DNA of 20,872 nucleotides from the IMG/VR virus record IMGVR_UViG_3300008267_011313, positions 1-20,872 of that record. One strand, 5' to 3'. The notes below the pieces were generated by a model. That model did no database searches. It was not told where the DNA came from and saw nothing but the letters and a program-made list of their open reading frames with translations. Origin of the DNA: a virus. This document shows positions 6,093 to 16,005 of this stretch, in pieces; the first letter of the stretch is position 1; each line of letters begins with the position of its first letter. A program made the translations under genes and the position numbers.

Positions 6093-9000
6093 ATGCCAGC
6101 AGGACCCCGCGCTACTCCATTCCCTGTAGTAGTTCAGTTTAGTGATCCAACTAATCCAATTACTCCAACTAAATTGTTGGAGTCTAGTTCTTTGTTTGTT
6201 AATAGCTTGTCTGCTGTTACAATAAGTGCTACAAACTATCAGAACCTTCCGGCTATTGGTGGAGCCACTTCAGTCGGTCAATTAGACGGAACTGGAATAT
6301 TTGTTTTAACTTCAACTAATAATTCTCTAAGTTCTTTAGTTTATAACATTGAACTTTCCACTGTAGCGTTGTCCGCTTATATTGCAGCTAATCAAGCAAA
6401 TTGGGCTGCAACAGGGGGAGGCTCGCCTGGAGATTTAGCTGCGTATGTGCTAACTTCTGTAAATTTTTCTTTAAGCTCCTTAGTAAATTCACATATAAGT
6501 GATGGAACAATTCACTTTACTTCTGGATCCCTAAGTTCTTCATATGCACTATCATCTTGGGTAAATGATAATTTCATTGATACTACAGAAATTATTCAAT
6601 ATGCTACCACAGGATCTTTACTTCCTTATGCTTTAACTGCGTCCCTGTCTAATTACCTGTTAACATCTATAAATGTAACTTCTCTAGCTGGGACTTCGAC
6701 ATTTGAAACAACTGGGTATGCTAGAGCTAACTATGCAACAACTGGGCAGTTGCAATCTTATGTTTTAACGTCTACTAATATTTCCTTAAGCTCTATTGTA
6801 ACAGGCCACATAGATGACGGAACGATTCACTTTACTTCCGGTTCCTTAAGCTCTGTTTATGCTTTATCATCTTGGGTAAATGCTAACTTTATTGACAACA
6901 CAGAGATAACTCAATATGCTACCACTGGATCACTCCTTCAGTATGCACTGACCGCTTCATTATCTAATTACTTAGTAACCTCTGTAAATGTAACTTCTTT
7001 AGCTGGAACTGGGGTATTTGCATTAACAGGAACCATAGCTTTAAGTTCCCTTACAGATGTTACAATAACTAATCCTCAAAATTATCAAGTCCTTACTTGG
7101 AATGGCACATCTTGGCAGCCATCTGCAATTGCTGGCGTTGGAACTGCCGCAAGCCCAGGGGGAGCAACTAATGATATCCAGTACAACGCTGGGGGAGGAA
7201 GCTTTGGCGGAGCAAATGGTCTAACTTGGACTCCAGGATCTCAACTGCTTTCTGCTGTAAGCATTTATTCTGTAAATGCTAGTGCTACTACTATATCAGC
7301 AACGAATTATTTAAATCTCCCTAATTTTGCAACCACTGCTACAAACGTAACTTCTTTCCAGGGGACTGGAATATTTGAAACGACTGGTTACGCTAGAGTA
7401 AACTATGCCACAACTGGGCAGCTAAATTCATACGTTTTAACATCTGTAAATAGTTCTTTAAGTTCAACAGTTATCGGGCACATTTCAGATAATTCAATAC
7501 ACTTTACATCAGGATCATTGAGTGGGGCGTATGTACTAACCTCGATTAATTCAAATCTAAGTTCATTAGTTTCTAATATACAAGCTTCTACAATATCTCT
7601 TTCAAGTTATATTGCAGCTAATGAGAGTTCTTGGTCTAGTGCAGGCGCAACATATCTTTCATCTTTATTAGATGTTGATGTAACTTCTAATAATCTTCCA
7701 AAACATGGAGATATGATTTACTACGCTTCATCTTTTGATGGAGTAAGTATAATAAATAAATGGGTTACACTTGAGTCTGATGTTAATGGTTCTGGTTCTG
7801 TATTAAAACTACTTAACGATGGGAATGGAGGGGTTTATCCAACTTGGGATAATAACCGTTTAATAAATTTACAAGATGTATTTATTCCCAACACAATCTT
7901 TAATTCAAATGAAACTATTGTATATTCAAGTATAGACATAGGCGGGGGAAATAGTGAATTTAAATTTATTCCAACTCCGCTACCCCCCTATGGTTTTAAT
8001 GAAATAAATTGTTTAATTGATGGTAATAATATTGGGGATATACTTCTTGCTGGACCAACTGCCACTAACCTTAATATCAGCAGCCCAAATAATACAATCA
8101 TTGCCTCTGGATTTGCTCCAGGGGGCGGTAGTAAGGTATTAAATTTATCGGTTAGTAATATATTTTTAAGTTCAAATTTACAGGATGTTAATGTAACTTC
8201 AGTATCCCAAGGTGATAGTTTAGTATGGGACGGATCATATTGGATAGCCTCTGCAATTGAGGCAACTCCTGTAGATCTCAGCCCGTATGTTTTAACATCC
8301 ACAAACTTTGTACTTAGTTCTTTAGTTTCTAGCATACAAACTTCTACAATAGCTCTATCCTCCTATATCGCAGCAAATGAATCTGCTTGGCTGGCTGGGG
8401 GCGGGGTAACAGTACCCTCAGAATCATCTGCGGTCGTATTTGTTGGCAACCCAGGGACCTCTCTATCCGCAAACGCTGCCATAAGAATAAATAATTCTGC
8501 CAGTACTTTACAAATTTTTTCGGATTCAGCTTCTGAAACTGGAGGAATTGATCTTTTTCCAAATTCAAATACTGAAGGATTACTTAGATGGGATCCAGAT
8601 TATCATACCTTAGGTATTCAAGGTGACGATGAGACTAGAATAACTTTAGGAATTGACGAGATCATCCCAGTAAGAAATAATACTGGGTTGACCATTTATA
8701 AAGGTCAAGTTGCATATGTGTCGGGAGCAGCTACGGGAGCTTTCAGAGGGACTATAAGTCCCATGGATCAATTTATATTAAACCCATTTTCAATTGGAGT
8801 TTGTTTAAAAACAATAACAAATGGTAATGATGGGTATTTAATAAAACATGGCCTAATAAAAAATGCATCAATAAGTGATGTAATAAAACCTGGAACAGTA
8901 TTAACTACTGGTGATATTCTTTACATCTCTGATAGTCCAGGAAAATTAACTAATGTAATCCCTGGACCTGGAAACCATGCAGCTACAGTTGGAATATTCT

Positions 9001-12000
9001 TAGCGAGCGGAACTGGACAAATTAGTTTTGGGGTTACTGTCAAAGAGTTCCCCGATCTTCAAGATTTGCATGATGTGGGAGCAAATCCAACTCAGAATGG
9101 GGACACTCTAGCGTGGGATGCATCTTTAGGGTACTATGTAACGAGTAGTTTAAACAGCTACGTTTTAACTTCGGTAAATACTGCTCTAAGCTCCACAGTA
9201 ACTGGACACATTGCAGACGGAACTATACACTTCACTTCAGGTTCCTTAAGTTCTGCATATGCACTTTCGTCGTGGGTCAGTAATAACTTTATTGACAATA
9301 CCGAAATAACAGCATACGCAACCACCGCATCAGTTCAACAATACGAAACAACTGCGTATGCAAGAAATAATTATCTACTTACATCAGTAAACGTAACTTC
9401 CTTAGCTGGGACGAGTACGTTTGAAACAACTGGATATGCCAGAACAAATTACGCTACAACTGGACAGATCCAATCATACGTTTTAACATCTACTAATTTA
9501 AATTTAAGTACCCTCGTTGGAAGTATAGAAACTTCTACCATCGGTCTGTCTTCTGTACTAGGGAGCCACATATCATCTGCGGTACACTGGACTCGGGATC
9601 AATTAAATACTGATTACATTAATGCATCTGGAGACTCTGTAAATAGTAATTTTTATTTTAATAGCTTAAGTGCATCTGTTATTAGTGCCACAACATATTA
9701 TAATGTTAGACCGCTAGTCAGTTCTGTCAATAGCAACTCTGTAACTAGCTTTACAGTAGACCCTGTATATGATTATTACATTGTAAGCACAGCGGATTCT
9801 AAAGTTTTTGTAGATCTTCCAAATCCTGCTGGACTTGTAAATAAATTTATAGCTATAAGCAAAATAGAACAAGACGGATCCCACAGAAGCGTAACTGTAT
9901 CAAGCCAGTACCTTAAAATAGGTGGCGTGGGCACTGTAGGACAAAATTCTGTATCTATATTTGATCCAACAGAAAAAGTAGAGTTTATATCTGATGGAAC
10001 TTCATGGAATTTACTAGGATTCCAAAAATCTTACGGTGTAGTAACAATTGCAAAAAATCAAACTGGAGCAACTATCCCAAAAGGCACTCCAGTAAAAAAC
10101 TGTGGATCATCAAATGGAGTAATTTTAGTTTCTGGAGTATCCTCGACTAATACGAGCTTGCCAGTATCTATATATGATTTACCAGATTGCATAGGTCTAA
10201 CAGAACACAGCATACCAAATAATGAATTTGGGCATATCATCTCTAAAGGAACTTTATACGATGTAGACACGGGATCGTTCTTCGTAGGGGATGAACTTTA
10301 TGTCGCGGAAAACGGCGGGCTAACTAGGAGCAAACCTACTCAACCCTATGAAGTTATACTGGTAGGAACTGTTACTATAGCCCATGCTACCAGCGGAATA
10401 ATTGAAGTTGACATAAAAGACTTAATTCATTTAAATGACATCGTTGGATTTAATGTAGATCCAAGCTTATTAAACAATAGCGTTGCATCAGACTGGACAG
10501 TTCTAAGATATTCAAACACAGATAAAGCTTTTATAAATTCTAAAATAAACGTAGCTAATGTTGAGGGTACTGGAGTTTTTGAAACTTCAGCTTACTCAAG
10601 AACTAATTTCCTGTTAACTTCAGTAAATGTAACCTCTTTAGCTGGAACATCAACATTTGAAACAACTGCGTATGCTAGAAACAATTATGCTACAACAGGC
10701 CAGTTAGGAGCTTATGTTCTAACATCTGTAAACTTTTCCCTAAGTTCTTTAGTAAATTCACACATATCTGATGGAACTATTCACTTTACTTCAGGATCAC
10801 TTAGTTCAGCATATGCATTATCTTCGTGGGTTAATGATACATTTGAAACAACTTCCTACGCTAGAACAACTTACGCTACAACTGGACAACTTCAATCATA
10901 CGTTTTAACTTCAGTAAATCTTTCTTTAAGTTCTTTAGTAAACAACCATATAGGGTCTGCTGTACATTGGACAAGAGATCAATTAAATAGTGATTACATT
11001 AATGCCTCTGGCGATTCTGTAAATTCCAAGTTTTACTTTAGCGGAGTAAGCGCAACAACTTTAAGTGCAACTACTTACCAAGGGGTATCACTAAGCGGAT
11101 CCCTTACAGATGTTACTATTGCAAGCCCAGTAGACTATCAAGTTTTAACTTGGTACAATGGGACTTGGCAGCCATCTTCAATTACAGGCGCAGGCCCAGG
11201 CGGTGGAACTCCAGGTGGAAACTCAACTGAGCTACAATATAATAACGGTGGCTCTTTCGGAGGTACAAGCGAATTAGTTTGGAATAGCACTCCTAAGCTC
11301 TTGTCAGGAACAAATATCGCTGCATTAAATTTTAGTGGAGGAACAGTATCTGCTACAACTTACTTAAACCTTCCTAATTTTACTACAACATCTACAAACG
11401 TAACAGCGTTCCAAGGCACAGGGATATTTGAAACTACCGCATATGCCAGAACTAATTATGCGTATTTGTCAGGTGCAGTATTTACCGGAGGGGTTAGTGC
11501 AAGTCAATTTTCAGCAACAAATTACTATAACCTTCCATCAGGAACAGCAATATGGAATGCTAACAGTCTTCTAGGAGTTCCACTAGAATTTAATACGGTC
11601 GTAGGTAATTTAACTGATGCAGATTTACTGTTTTACTCAGTTTCGTTGGGTAATAAGTGGATAAATGCAAATGGTCCTGTTTGGGTAGCAGCGGTGGGCG
11701 CAATATTTAATGCAAACAAGATTCAGGGAACTTCAGTAACAGCAACAGCCCCAACAAACAAACAAGGGTTGATTTATGACTCTACTGGAACGTCTTGGAA
11801 ACCAACTACATTAAATCTTAGTACAACATTAAATGATGTTCAAATTACTACAGTAGCTAATGATAATGTTCTAACTTGGTCATCAACTGCTGGCAAGTGG
11901 GTTCCAAAAGCTTTCGCAGCGGCAGCGGCTAAAAATCTGTCTGAGCTTGAAGACGTAAATGTGGACACTGTACCACCAAATCAATCTCTTGGAGATTATG

Positions 12001-12887
12001 CGGTATTGCAGTGGGATAACAGTGTGGATGGTAAGTGGGAGGGCATGGAAGCTGCGACTTGGATAAGTAATGTCCAATCCAATATAGATCACAACTCTTT
12101 AACTAATCTCCCAAATGGCAACCCTCATACACAGTATGCCACTCTATCTGGATCTGTATTTACAGGTGGAGTAAGTGCTGTTACTATATCTGCTACAAAT
12201 TATGTAAATCTCCCATCTGGAACTGCGATATGGAACGCTAGTCAGTTAAGGGGAGTAAACGTAACTGCAACAACTCCAACCACGCACCAAGCTTTAGTTT
12301 ATGATGGAGTAAACTGGACCCCTTCATCCTTACCCTCCCCCGTAGGGACAACTCCAGGAGGTCCAAGTACATCCGTTCAATTTAATAATAACGGACAATT
12401 CTCTGGAGTAGCTGAATTTGATTTCATCGCAAGCGGATCAAGATTAGAAGTTCCTATACTTTCAGCTACGACAGTTTCTGCTAATACGTTTGCTATGACA
12501 TATGTATCTGCGGCCCTAGCTGCGGATATTCAGATGCCGACCTCCAATGCTTTCGTAATTGGACCTTCTGCAACAATAGGTCCTGGAACTTGGCTTGTGA
12601 ATGCACACGCTACATTAAATAGGTCTACTACTACAGCGGCTACTTATACAGTAAGAGTTGCTTTAGGCTCAACCACCGTTGCTAGCACTAGCCAGTACCA
12701 TGCTTCTGTAGCAGGAATTGCAACTAATGTGTCCCTAACTTGTATAGTTTCTACTGGCGCGAGCACTACCATAGGTATAAGGGCAGCTACTAGCGCAGGA
12801 GCAACCACAGAATTGTTAAAAGCCTCAGCACCAATAAGTGCCGATGGAAATAATGCTACAATTATAACTGCTTTAAAAATAGGATAA
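6093..12887 (+). CDS. Giant repeat-rich tail fibre or virion adhesin, 2264 aa
   Basis: This Ser/Thr/Asn-rich, nearly cysteine-free protein is probably a trimeric fibre. The N-terminus has TISATNYQNL and a GGATSVGQLDGTGIF segment shared with the next gene, a likely virion-attachment region. The body alternates several modules: a 41-residue unit (YVLTS...HFTSGSLSS...ALSSWVN); a NVTSLAGTSTFETTGYAR...ATTGQL unit; a HWTRDQLN.DYINASGDSVNS unit (about 1163 and 1624); and several L.DV...VLTW....W.P units. Two copies of a globular N.TG.TI.KG domain occur at about 856-1000 and 1315-1455. The last 130 residues (from about 2135) lack repeats and look like a beta-sandwich tip that could bind the receptor. 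AAGGT (6083-6087) lies just before the ATG, 10 bp after the previous stop, so it is in the same operon. Confidence 0.8.
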   Translation: MPAGPRATPFPVVVQFSDPTNPITPTKLLESSSLFVNSLSAVTISATNYQNLPAIGGATSVGQLDGTGIFVLTSTNNSLSSLVYNIELSTVALSAYIAANQANWAATGGGSPGDLAAYVLTSVNFSLSSLVNSHISDGTIHFTSGSLSSSYALSSWVNDNFIDTTEIIQYATTGSLLPYALTASLSNYLLTSINVTSLAGTSTFETTGYARANYATTGQLQSYVLTSTNISLSSIVTGHIDDGTIHFTSGSLSSVYALSSWVNANFIDNTEITQYATTGSLLQYALTASLSNYLVTSVNVTSLAGTGVFALTGTIALSSLTDVTITNPQNYQVLTWNGTSWQPSAIAGVGTAASPGGATNDIQYNAGGGSFGGANGLTWTPGSQLLSAVSIYSVNASATTISATNYLNLPNFATTATNVTSFQGTGIFETTGYARVNYATTGQLNSYVLTSVNSSLSSTVIGHISDNSIHFTSGSLSGAYVLTSINSNLSSLVSNIQASTISLSSYIAANESSWSSAGATYLSSLLDVDVTSNNLPKHGDMIYYASSFDGVSIINKWVTLESDVNGSGSVLKLLNDGNGGVYPTWDNNRLINLQDVFIPNTIFNSNETIVYSSIDIGGGNSEFKFIPTPLPPYGFNEINCLIDGNNIGDILLAGPTATNLNISSPNNTIIASGFAPGGGSKVLNLSVSNIFLSSNLQDVNVTSVSQGDSLVWDGSYWIASAIEATPVDLSPYVLTSTNFVLSSLVSSIQTSTIALSSYIAANESAWLAGGGVTVPSESSAVVFVGNPGTSLSANAAIRINNSASTLQIFSDSASETGGIDLFPNSNTEGLLRWDPDYHTLGIQGDDETRITLGIDEIIPVRNNTGLTIYKGQVAYVSGAATGAFRGTISPMDQFILNPFSIGVCLKTITNGNDGYLIKHGLIKNASISDVIKPGTVLTTGDILYISDSPGKLTNVIPGPGNHAATVGIFLASGTGQISFGVTVKEFPDLQDLHDVGANPTQNGDTLAWDASLGYYVTSSLNSYVLTSVNTALSSTVTGHIADGTIHFTSGSLSSAYALSSWVSNNFIDNTEITAYATTASVQQYETTAYARNNYLLTSVNVTSLAGTSTFETTGYARTNYATTGQIQSYVLTSTNLNLSTLVGSIETSTIGLSSVLGSHISSAVHWTRDQLNTDYINASGDSVNSNFYFNSLSASVISATTYYNVRPLVSSVNSNSVTSFTVDPVYDYYIVSTADSKVFVDLPNPAGLVNKFIAISKIEQDGSHRSVTVSSQYLKIGGVGTVGQNSVSIFDPTEKVEFISDGTSWNLLGFQKSYGVVTIAKNQTGATIPKGTPVKNCGSSNGVILVSGVSSTNTSLPVSIYDLPDCIGLTEHSIPNNEFGHIISKGTLYDVDTGSFFVGDELYVAENGGLTRSKPTQPYEVILVGTVTIAHATSGIIEVDIKDLIHLNDIVGFNVDPSLLNNSVASDWTVLRYSNTDKAFINSKINVANVEGTGVFETSAYSRTNFLLTSVNVTSLAGTSTFETTAYARNNYATTGQLGAYVLTSVNFSLSSLVNSHISDGTIHFTSGSLSSAYALSSWVNDTFETTSYARTTYATTGQLQSYVLTSVNLSLSSLVNNHIGSAVHWTRDQLNSDYINASGDSVNSKFYFSGVSATTLSATTYQGVSLSGSLTDVTIASPVDYQVLTWYNGTWQPSSITGAGPGGGTPGGNSTELQYNNGGSFGGTSELVWNSTPKLLSGTNIAALNFSGGTVSATTYLNLPNFTTTSTNVTAFQGTGIFETTAYARTNYAYLSGAVFTGGVSASQFSATNYYNLPSGTAIWNANSLLGVPLEFNTVVGNLTDADLLFYSVSLGNKWINANGPVWVAAVGAIFNANKIQGTSVTATAPTNKQGLIYDSTGTSWKPTTLNLSTTLNDVQITTVANDNVLTWSSTAGKWVPKAFAAAAAKNLSELEDVNVDTVPPNQSLGDYAVLQWDNSVDGKWEGMEAATWISNVQSNIDHNSLTNLPNGNPHTQYATLSGSVFTGGVSAVTISATNYVNLPSGTAIWNASQLRGVNVTATTPTTHQALVYDGVNWTPSSLPSPVGTTPGGPSTSVQFNNNGQFSGVAEFDFIASGSRLEVPILSATTVSANTFAMTYVSAALAADIQMPTSNAFVIGPSATIGPGTWLVNAHATLNRSTTTAATYTVRVALGSTTVASTSQYHASVAGIATNVSLTCIVSTGASTTIGIRAATSAGATTELLKASAPISADGNNATIITALKIG
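6444..10835 (+). repeat. Dispersed 41-codon fibre repeats (module A)
   Basis: Four full units of exactly 123 bp lie at 6444-6566, 6759-6881, 9159-9281 and 10713-10835. A shortened fifth copy is at about 7431-7539. Each encodes YVLTS, a short helix-like segment, GHI or SHI, DGTIHFTSGSLSS and YALSSWV. Units 1 and 4 differ by one residue in 41 but by 19 codons. A second module (NVTSLAGT..FETT.YAR.NYATTGQ) precedes or follows most copies, so the fibre grew by duplication of combined blocks. Confidence 0.85.
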
Positions 12888-12897
12888 TTTAAAAAGC

Positions 12898-12907
12898 TAT
12901 ATAATAA
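12898..12907 (+). promoter_or_regulatory. Candidate promoter box before the second fibre gene
   Basis: The 37-bp gap between the fibre genes contains TATATAATAA, similar to a bacterial -10 element (TATAAT at 12900-12905) and loosely to the T4 late box TATAAATA. It ends 17 bp before the ATG at 12925, leaving room for a short leader. No strong ribosome-binding sequence is visible (AAGAGA at 12911-12916 is the best). Confidence 0.3.
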
Positions 12908-12924
12908 GCTAAGAGATTATATTT

Positions 12925-15900
12925 ATGGGAACTATAGGACCTAAGGAAAATCCAAAACCACTTATTTTGCACGTTGATAGCGATACAGGAATACCTTACA
13001 GACTTGCTGAAAGCGATATTCTAGTTGTGGGAACTATATCCGCAACAAACTATCAAAACTTAACTTTAACTGCTATAGGTGGAGTAACCTCAATAGGGCA
13101 GTTGGCTGGAACTGGAGTTTTCCTAACCACTGCCACTGCTCAGACAACTTATCTTGCAACAGGAACTGCGGCGACTACTTACGTTACTCAAACTTATGCA
13201 AATACTAATTTAGTTCAAAACTCAGTTTTAGATGAGTATCTTTATTTAGGTCCATTAACAGCTACTCTTGGCAACGGGGATATACCTTATTACGATGGGG
13301 CGAATTGGGCAGAAATACCAGGGGGTGTCAATGGTCAAGTTCTTACTTGGGATAATGGTCCCACATGGGACAGTCCATGCGGAACTGTATCCCTTCCAAT
13401 TTCTGTAAACAACGGGGGGACAGGCAATACAACCCAGCAACCCAACGGAATAATGTATTTTGATGGGACTGGAATAACCTCTGAGACTGGGTTTGAGTAT
13501 AGCCCAGGAGCAAATACTTTAAGTGTAAATACTCTTGCTCCTGTAAACCCATTGAATGTTCAGTATGGAGGAACAAACGCTACATCCATAGAGAATGCAA
13601 GAGTGAACTTAGGGTTAGGAAATCTTGCTACACTAAATTCACCAGTCCCAGTAGCAAACGGTGGAACTAATTTTACAGGACCCTACACTTCCGAAGGTGT
13701 TCTTTATTTTGATGGGACAAGATTACAAACTGATTCAGGATTTACTTATAGATCAGGAACAGATACTGCTACCTTAGGCAGTTTAACATTAATTAACTCT
13801 CTAACAGTCCCTAACGGAGGCACGGGAAGAAACACATTGACAGCCGGACATTTCTTAGTTGGAAATGGAACTGGGGCTGTTAATTCTACGCCTACTGGAA
13901 CTTTTGAAACAACTTCAAACGCTGCAACAACTTATTTTAATCAAAACACAGGTCTTCTCCCTGTAGCTAATGGTGGAACAAACAATTCAACTGCCCCGCC
14001 CACAAGAACTGTTATTTTTTACGACGGTGGTACAAATAAATACACCGGAGAAAATATCTTAAAAATAGGGACTACAGGAAAGCTTTTATCTGTTTGTGGA
14101 GTGGCAATCCCATCAAATAAACTTTTTATAGCAGATGGGAATGATGATCCTACTACAGAATTTAAATTAAAAGATATTTCAGATGTAACTGCAACTGTCG
14201 CCTCAAATGGGCAAGTTCTTACTTATAATATTGGAACTAGCCAATGGGGGCCAGCGGACCTACCTGCTGGATTAGCTACCCCAATAAGTATTTCCAATGG
14301 TGGAACTAATGCTACAGGCCCATTTATTGCTGACGGGGTTGTTTATTTTAATCAAGCGGCAACATCATTTGCGAGTAACAGCAATCTTACATTTAACGGA
14401 ACTACCTTAACAGCAAATCAAATTAGCTTAACTACTCCATTATCTGTTGCAAATGGTGGAACTAATACAACAGGTCCGTTTACCTCAAATGGAATAATAT
14501 ACTTTAACGGAACTAAAGTATCCACAGAAGCGGCTTTTTCATATACCGAGTCAACTAATACTTTAAGCACTGACACACTAAGCTTAGCTAATGCACTTAC
14601 CGTAGCTAACGGGGGGACAGGATTAAAGACAATTACAGCAGGAAGATTTCTTGTTGGGGATGGAACTAATCCAATAACGACAATAGCAACTGGAACATTT
14701 GAAACAACTTCAAATGCTTTTAATACCTATTTAGGAAAATCAACAAACGTAACTTCACTTAACGGAACTGGAGTATTTGAAACTACTTCAAATGCTACAA
14801 ATTATTTTAATAAAAATACAGACACTCTTTCAATAACTAGAGGTGGTACGAATGCAACTGGACCATTTTTAAGCAACGGAGTACTGTATTTTAATCAATC
14901 ACTAACGTCATTTGACAGTAACAGCAATCTTACATTCAACGGAACTACCCTAACAGCAAACCAACTTAGTTTAAATACAGCACTTAGCGTTGCAAATGGT
15001 GGAACTGGGGCAACTGGAACAGTAGCGGCTAGGTCTAATCTCGGGCTAGCAATTGGGACAAATGTACAAGCTCATAACTCTAAATTAACAGATTTAACAA
15101 ATTTTACAAATAATGGTTCTATACCTGTTATTGTTGCAGGGTCCTATGCAGATTTAATACCAGCGGATGCTACATCCTTTGGGAAAGTTTTACGAGTAGT
15201 AGATTACACCCCTGAGGGATCTCCCACTTACGGACCTTATTGGTCTCCATTTAGGTTTGATAATTTAATTGATGTAGATCCCACGTTAACCGCAGTAACT
15301 AATGGTCAGTTAATATCTTATGATACTGGAGTTAGTAAGTGGAAAGCTATAACAACAATTCCAATAGCTAATGGTGGAACAGGAGCAACTGGGGCAACAC
15401 AAGCTAGATCTAATTTAGGATTAGGATCTCTTGCAGTACTAAATGATCTAGCACTAACATCATTAAAAGATGTTACGGCTACAGTGCCTACTAATGGGCA
15501 AGTTTTATCTTATGACACAGCTATAAGCAGATGGAAGCCAGCGACGATCTCGCCTGGAGGTTCTGAGACTTGGACTACAACATTTTTAACAACCAACTCT
15601 ACGAATGATACAACTGGGTCTGTAGCAGCAGGGGAAATTTTATTTTCTGTAGTAACTGGAACTGTCTATAGTTATATTTACAATGTTGCATTTGATTGCA
15701 AGGCTGCTAACGGATTTATATATAAAATATCTGATCCTGGTGTTACAACTCATTATTGGAATATTGATTTTTCAAGACCAGGATCAGTGTTCTCAAATAA
15801 ATCTTGTAAAGCAGGAACTGGGCAAATGACTGATCAAACTGCTGCATTAGATGGTAATGACGGATTAGGCTACTTACGAATAGAAGGGATTATTAATCCG

Positions 15901-16005
15901 AGCAGTAATGGAGCCATACAGTTTGAATTTAAGCTAAACTCTGGTTCTGATCCTGCTACAATTTACACTGGGTCATACGTTAAGTACGCTCCAGTATCTA
16001 ATTAA
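12925..16005 (+). CDS. Second fibre/virion adhesin with NGGTG/NGGTN repeats, 1026 aa
   Basis: The N-terminal 75 residues are related to those of the preceding giant fibre (TISATNYQNL, GGVTSIGQLAGTGVF), suggesting attachment to the same virion site or an ancestral duplication. The body holds eleven GGTG/GGTN motifs, mostly as ANGGT, with intervening strands such as GPF..NG..YFN and F.GTTLTANQ. This is the pattern common in phage tail-fibre shafts. It also has L.DVTATV..NGQVL.Y...W.P units like those of the larger fibre. From about residue 880 to the end the sequence is non-repetitive and contains Cys, Trp and aromatic residues, as expected for a globular receptor-binding tip. The 3' end overlaps the convergent 74-aa gene by 8 bp. 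Whether the two fibres form one structure or are alternatives cannot be told. Confidence 0.78.
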   Translation: MGTIGPKENPKPLILHVDSDTGIPYRLAESDILVVGTISATNYQNLTLTAIGGVTSIGQLAGTGVFLTTATAQTTYLATGTAATTYVTQTYANTNLVQNSVLDEYLYLGPLTATLGNGDIPYYDGANWAEIPGGVNGQVLTWDNGPTWDSPCGTVSLPISVNNGGTGNTTQQPNGIMYFDGTGITSETGFEYSPGANTLSVNTLAPVNPLNVQYGGTNATSIENARVNLGLGNLATLNSPVPVANGGTNFTGPYTSEGVLYFDGTRLQTDSGFTYRSGTDTATLGSLTLINSLTVPNGGTGRNTLTAGHFLVGNGTGAVNSTPTGTFETTSNAATTYFNQNTGLLPVANGGTNNSTAPPTRTVIFYDGGTNKYTGENILKIGTTGKLLSVCGVAIPSNKLFIADGNDDPTTEFKLKDISDVTATVASNGQVLTYNIGTSQWGPADLPAGLATPISISNGGTNATGPFIADGVVYFNQAATSFASNSNLTFNGTTLTANQISLTTPLSVANGGTNTTGPFTSNGIIYFNGTKVSTEAAFSYTESTNTLSTDTLSLANALTVANGGTGLKTITAGRFLVGDGTNPITTIATGTFETTSNAFNTYLGKSTNVTSLNGTGVFETTSNATNYFNKNTDTLSITRGGTNATGPFLSNGVLYFNQSLTSFDSNSNLTFNGTTLTANQLSLNTALSVANGGTGATGTVAARSNLGLAIGTNVQAHNSKLTDLTNFTNNGSIPVIVAGSYADLIPADATSFGKVLRVVDYTPEGSPTYGPYWSPFRFDNLIDVDPTLTAVTNGQLISYDTGVSKWKAITTIPIANGGTGATGATQARSNLGLGSLAVLNDLALTSLKDVTATVPTNGQVLSYDTAISRWKPATISPGGSETWTTTFLTTNSTNDTTGSVAAGEILFSVVTGTVYSYIYNVAFDCKAANGFIYKISDPGVTTHYWNIDFSRPGSVFSNKSCKAGTGQMTDQTAALDGNDGLGYLRIEGIINPSSNGAIQFEFKLNSGSDPATIYTGSYVKYAPVSN
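13408..15400 (+). repeat. GGTG/GGTN repeat array in the second fibre gene
   Basis: Eleven copies of an N-G-G-T-(G/N) turn motif occur through this segment at variable spacing. Two of the blocks (around 14281-14460 and 14845-15003) are long near-duplicates sharing long DNA identity, for example SNSNLTFNGTTLTANQ at about 14374-14420 and 14916-14962. That points to a fairly recent internal duplication. The other copies are much more divergent in DNA. Confidence 0.8.

Noticed and set aside
7988-8568. Minus-strand open frames within the giant fibre gene
   Set aside because: They lie opposite a continuous fibre frame, with no start signals and implausible composition.
6093-16005. CRISPR-like or satellite repeat array
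   Set aside because: The repeats are in-frame protein modules with silent divergence, and there are no constant-length direct repeats with spacers.
6093-16005. Diversity-generating retroelement acting on a fibre tip
   Set aside because: No reverse transcriptase or template repeat is visible in the window, and the fibre ends show no adenine-biased variable repeat pair.
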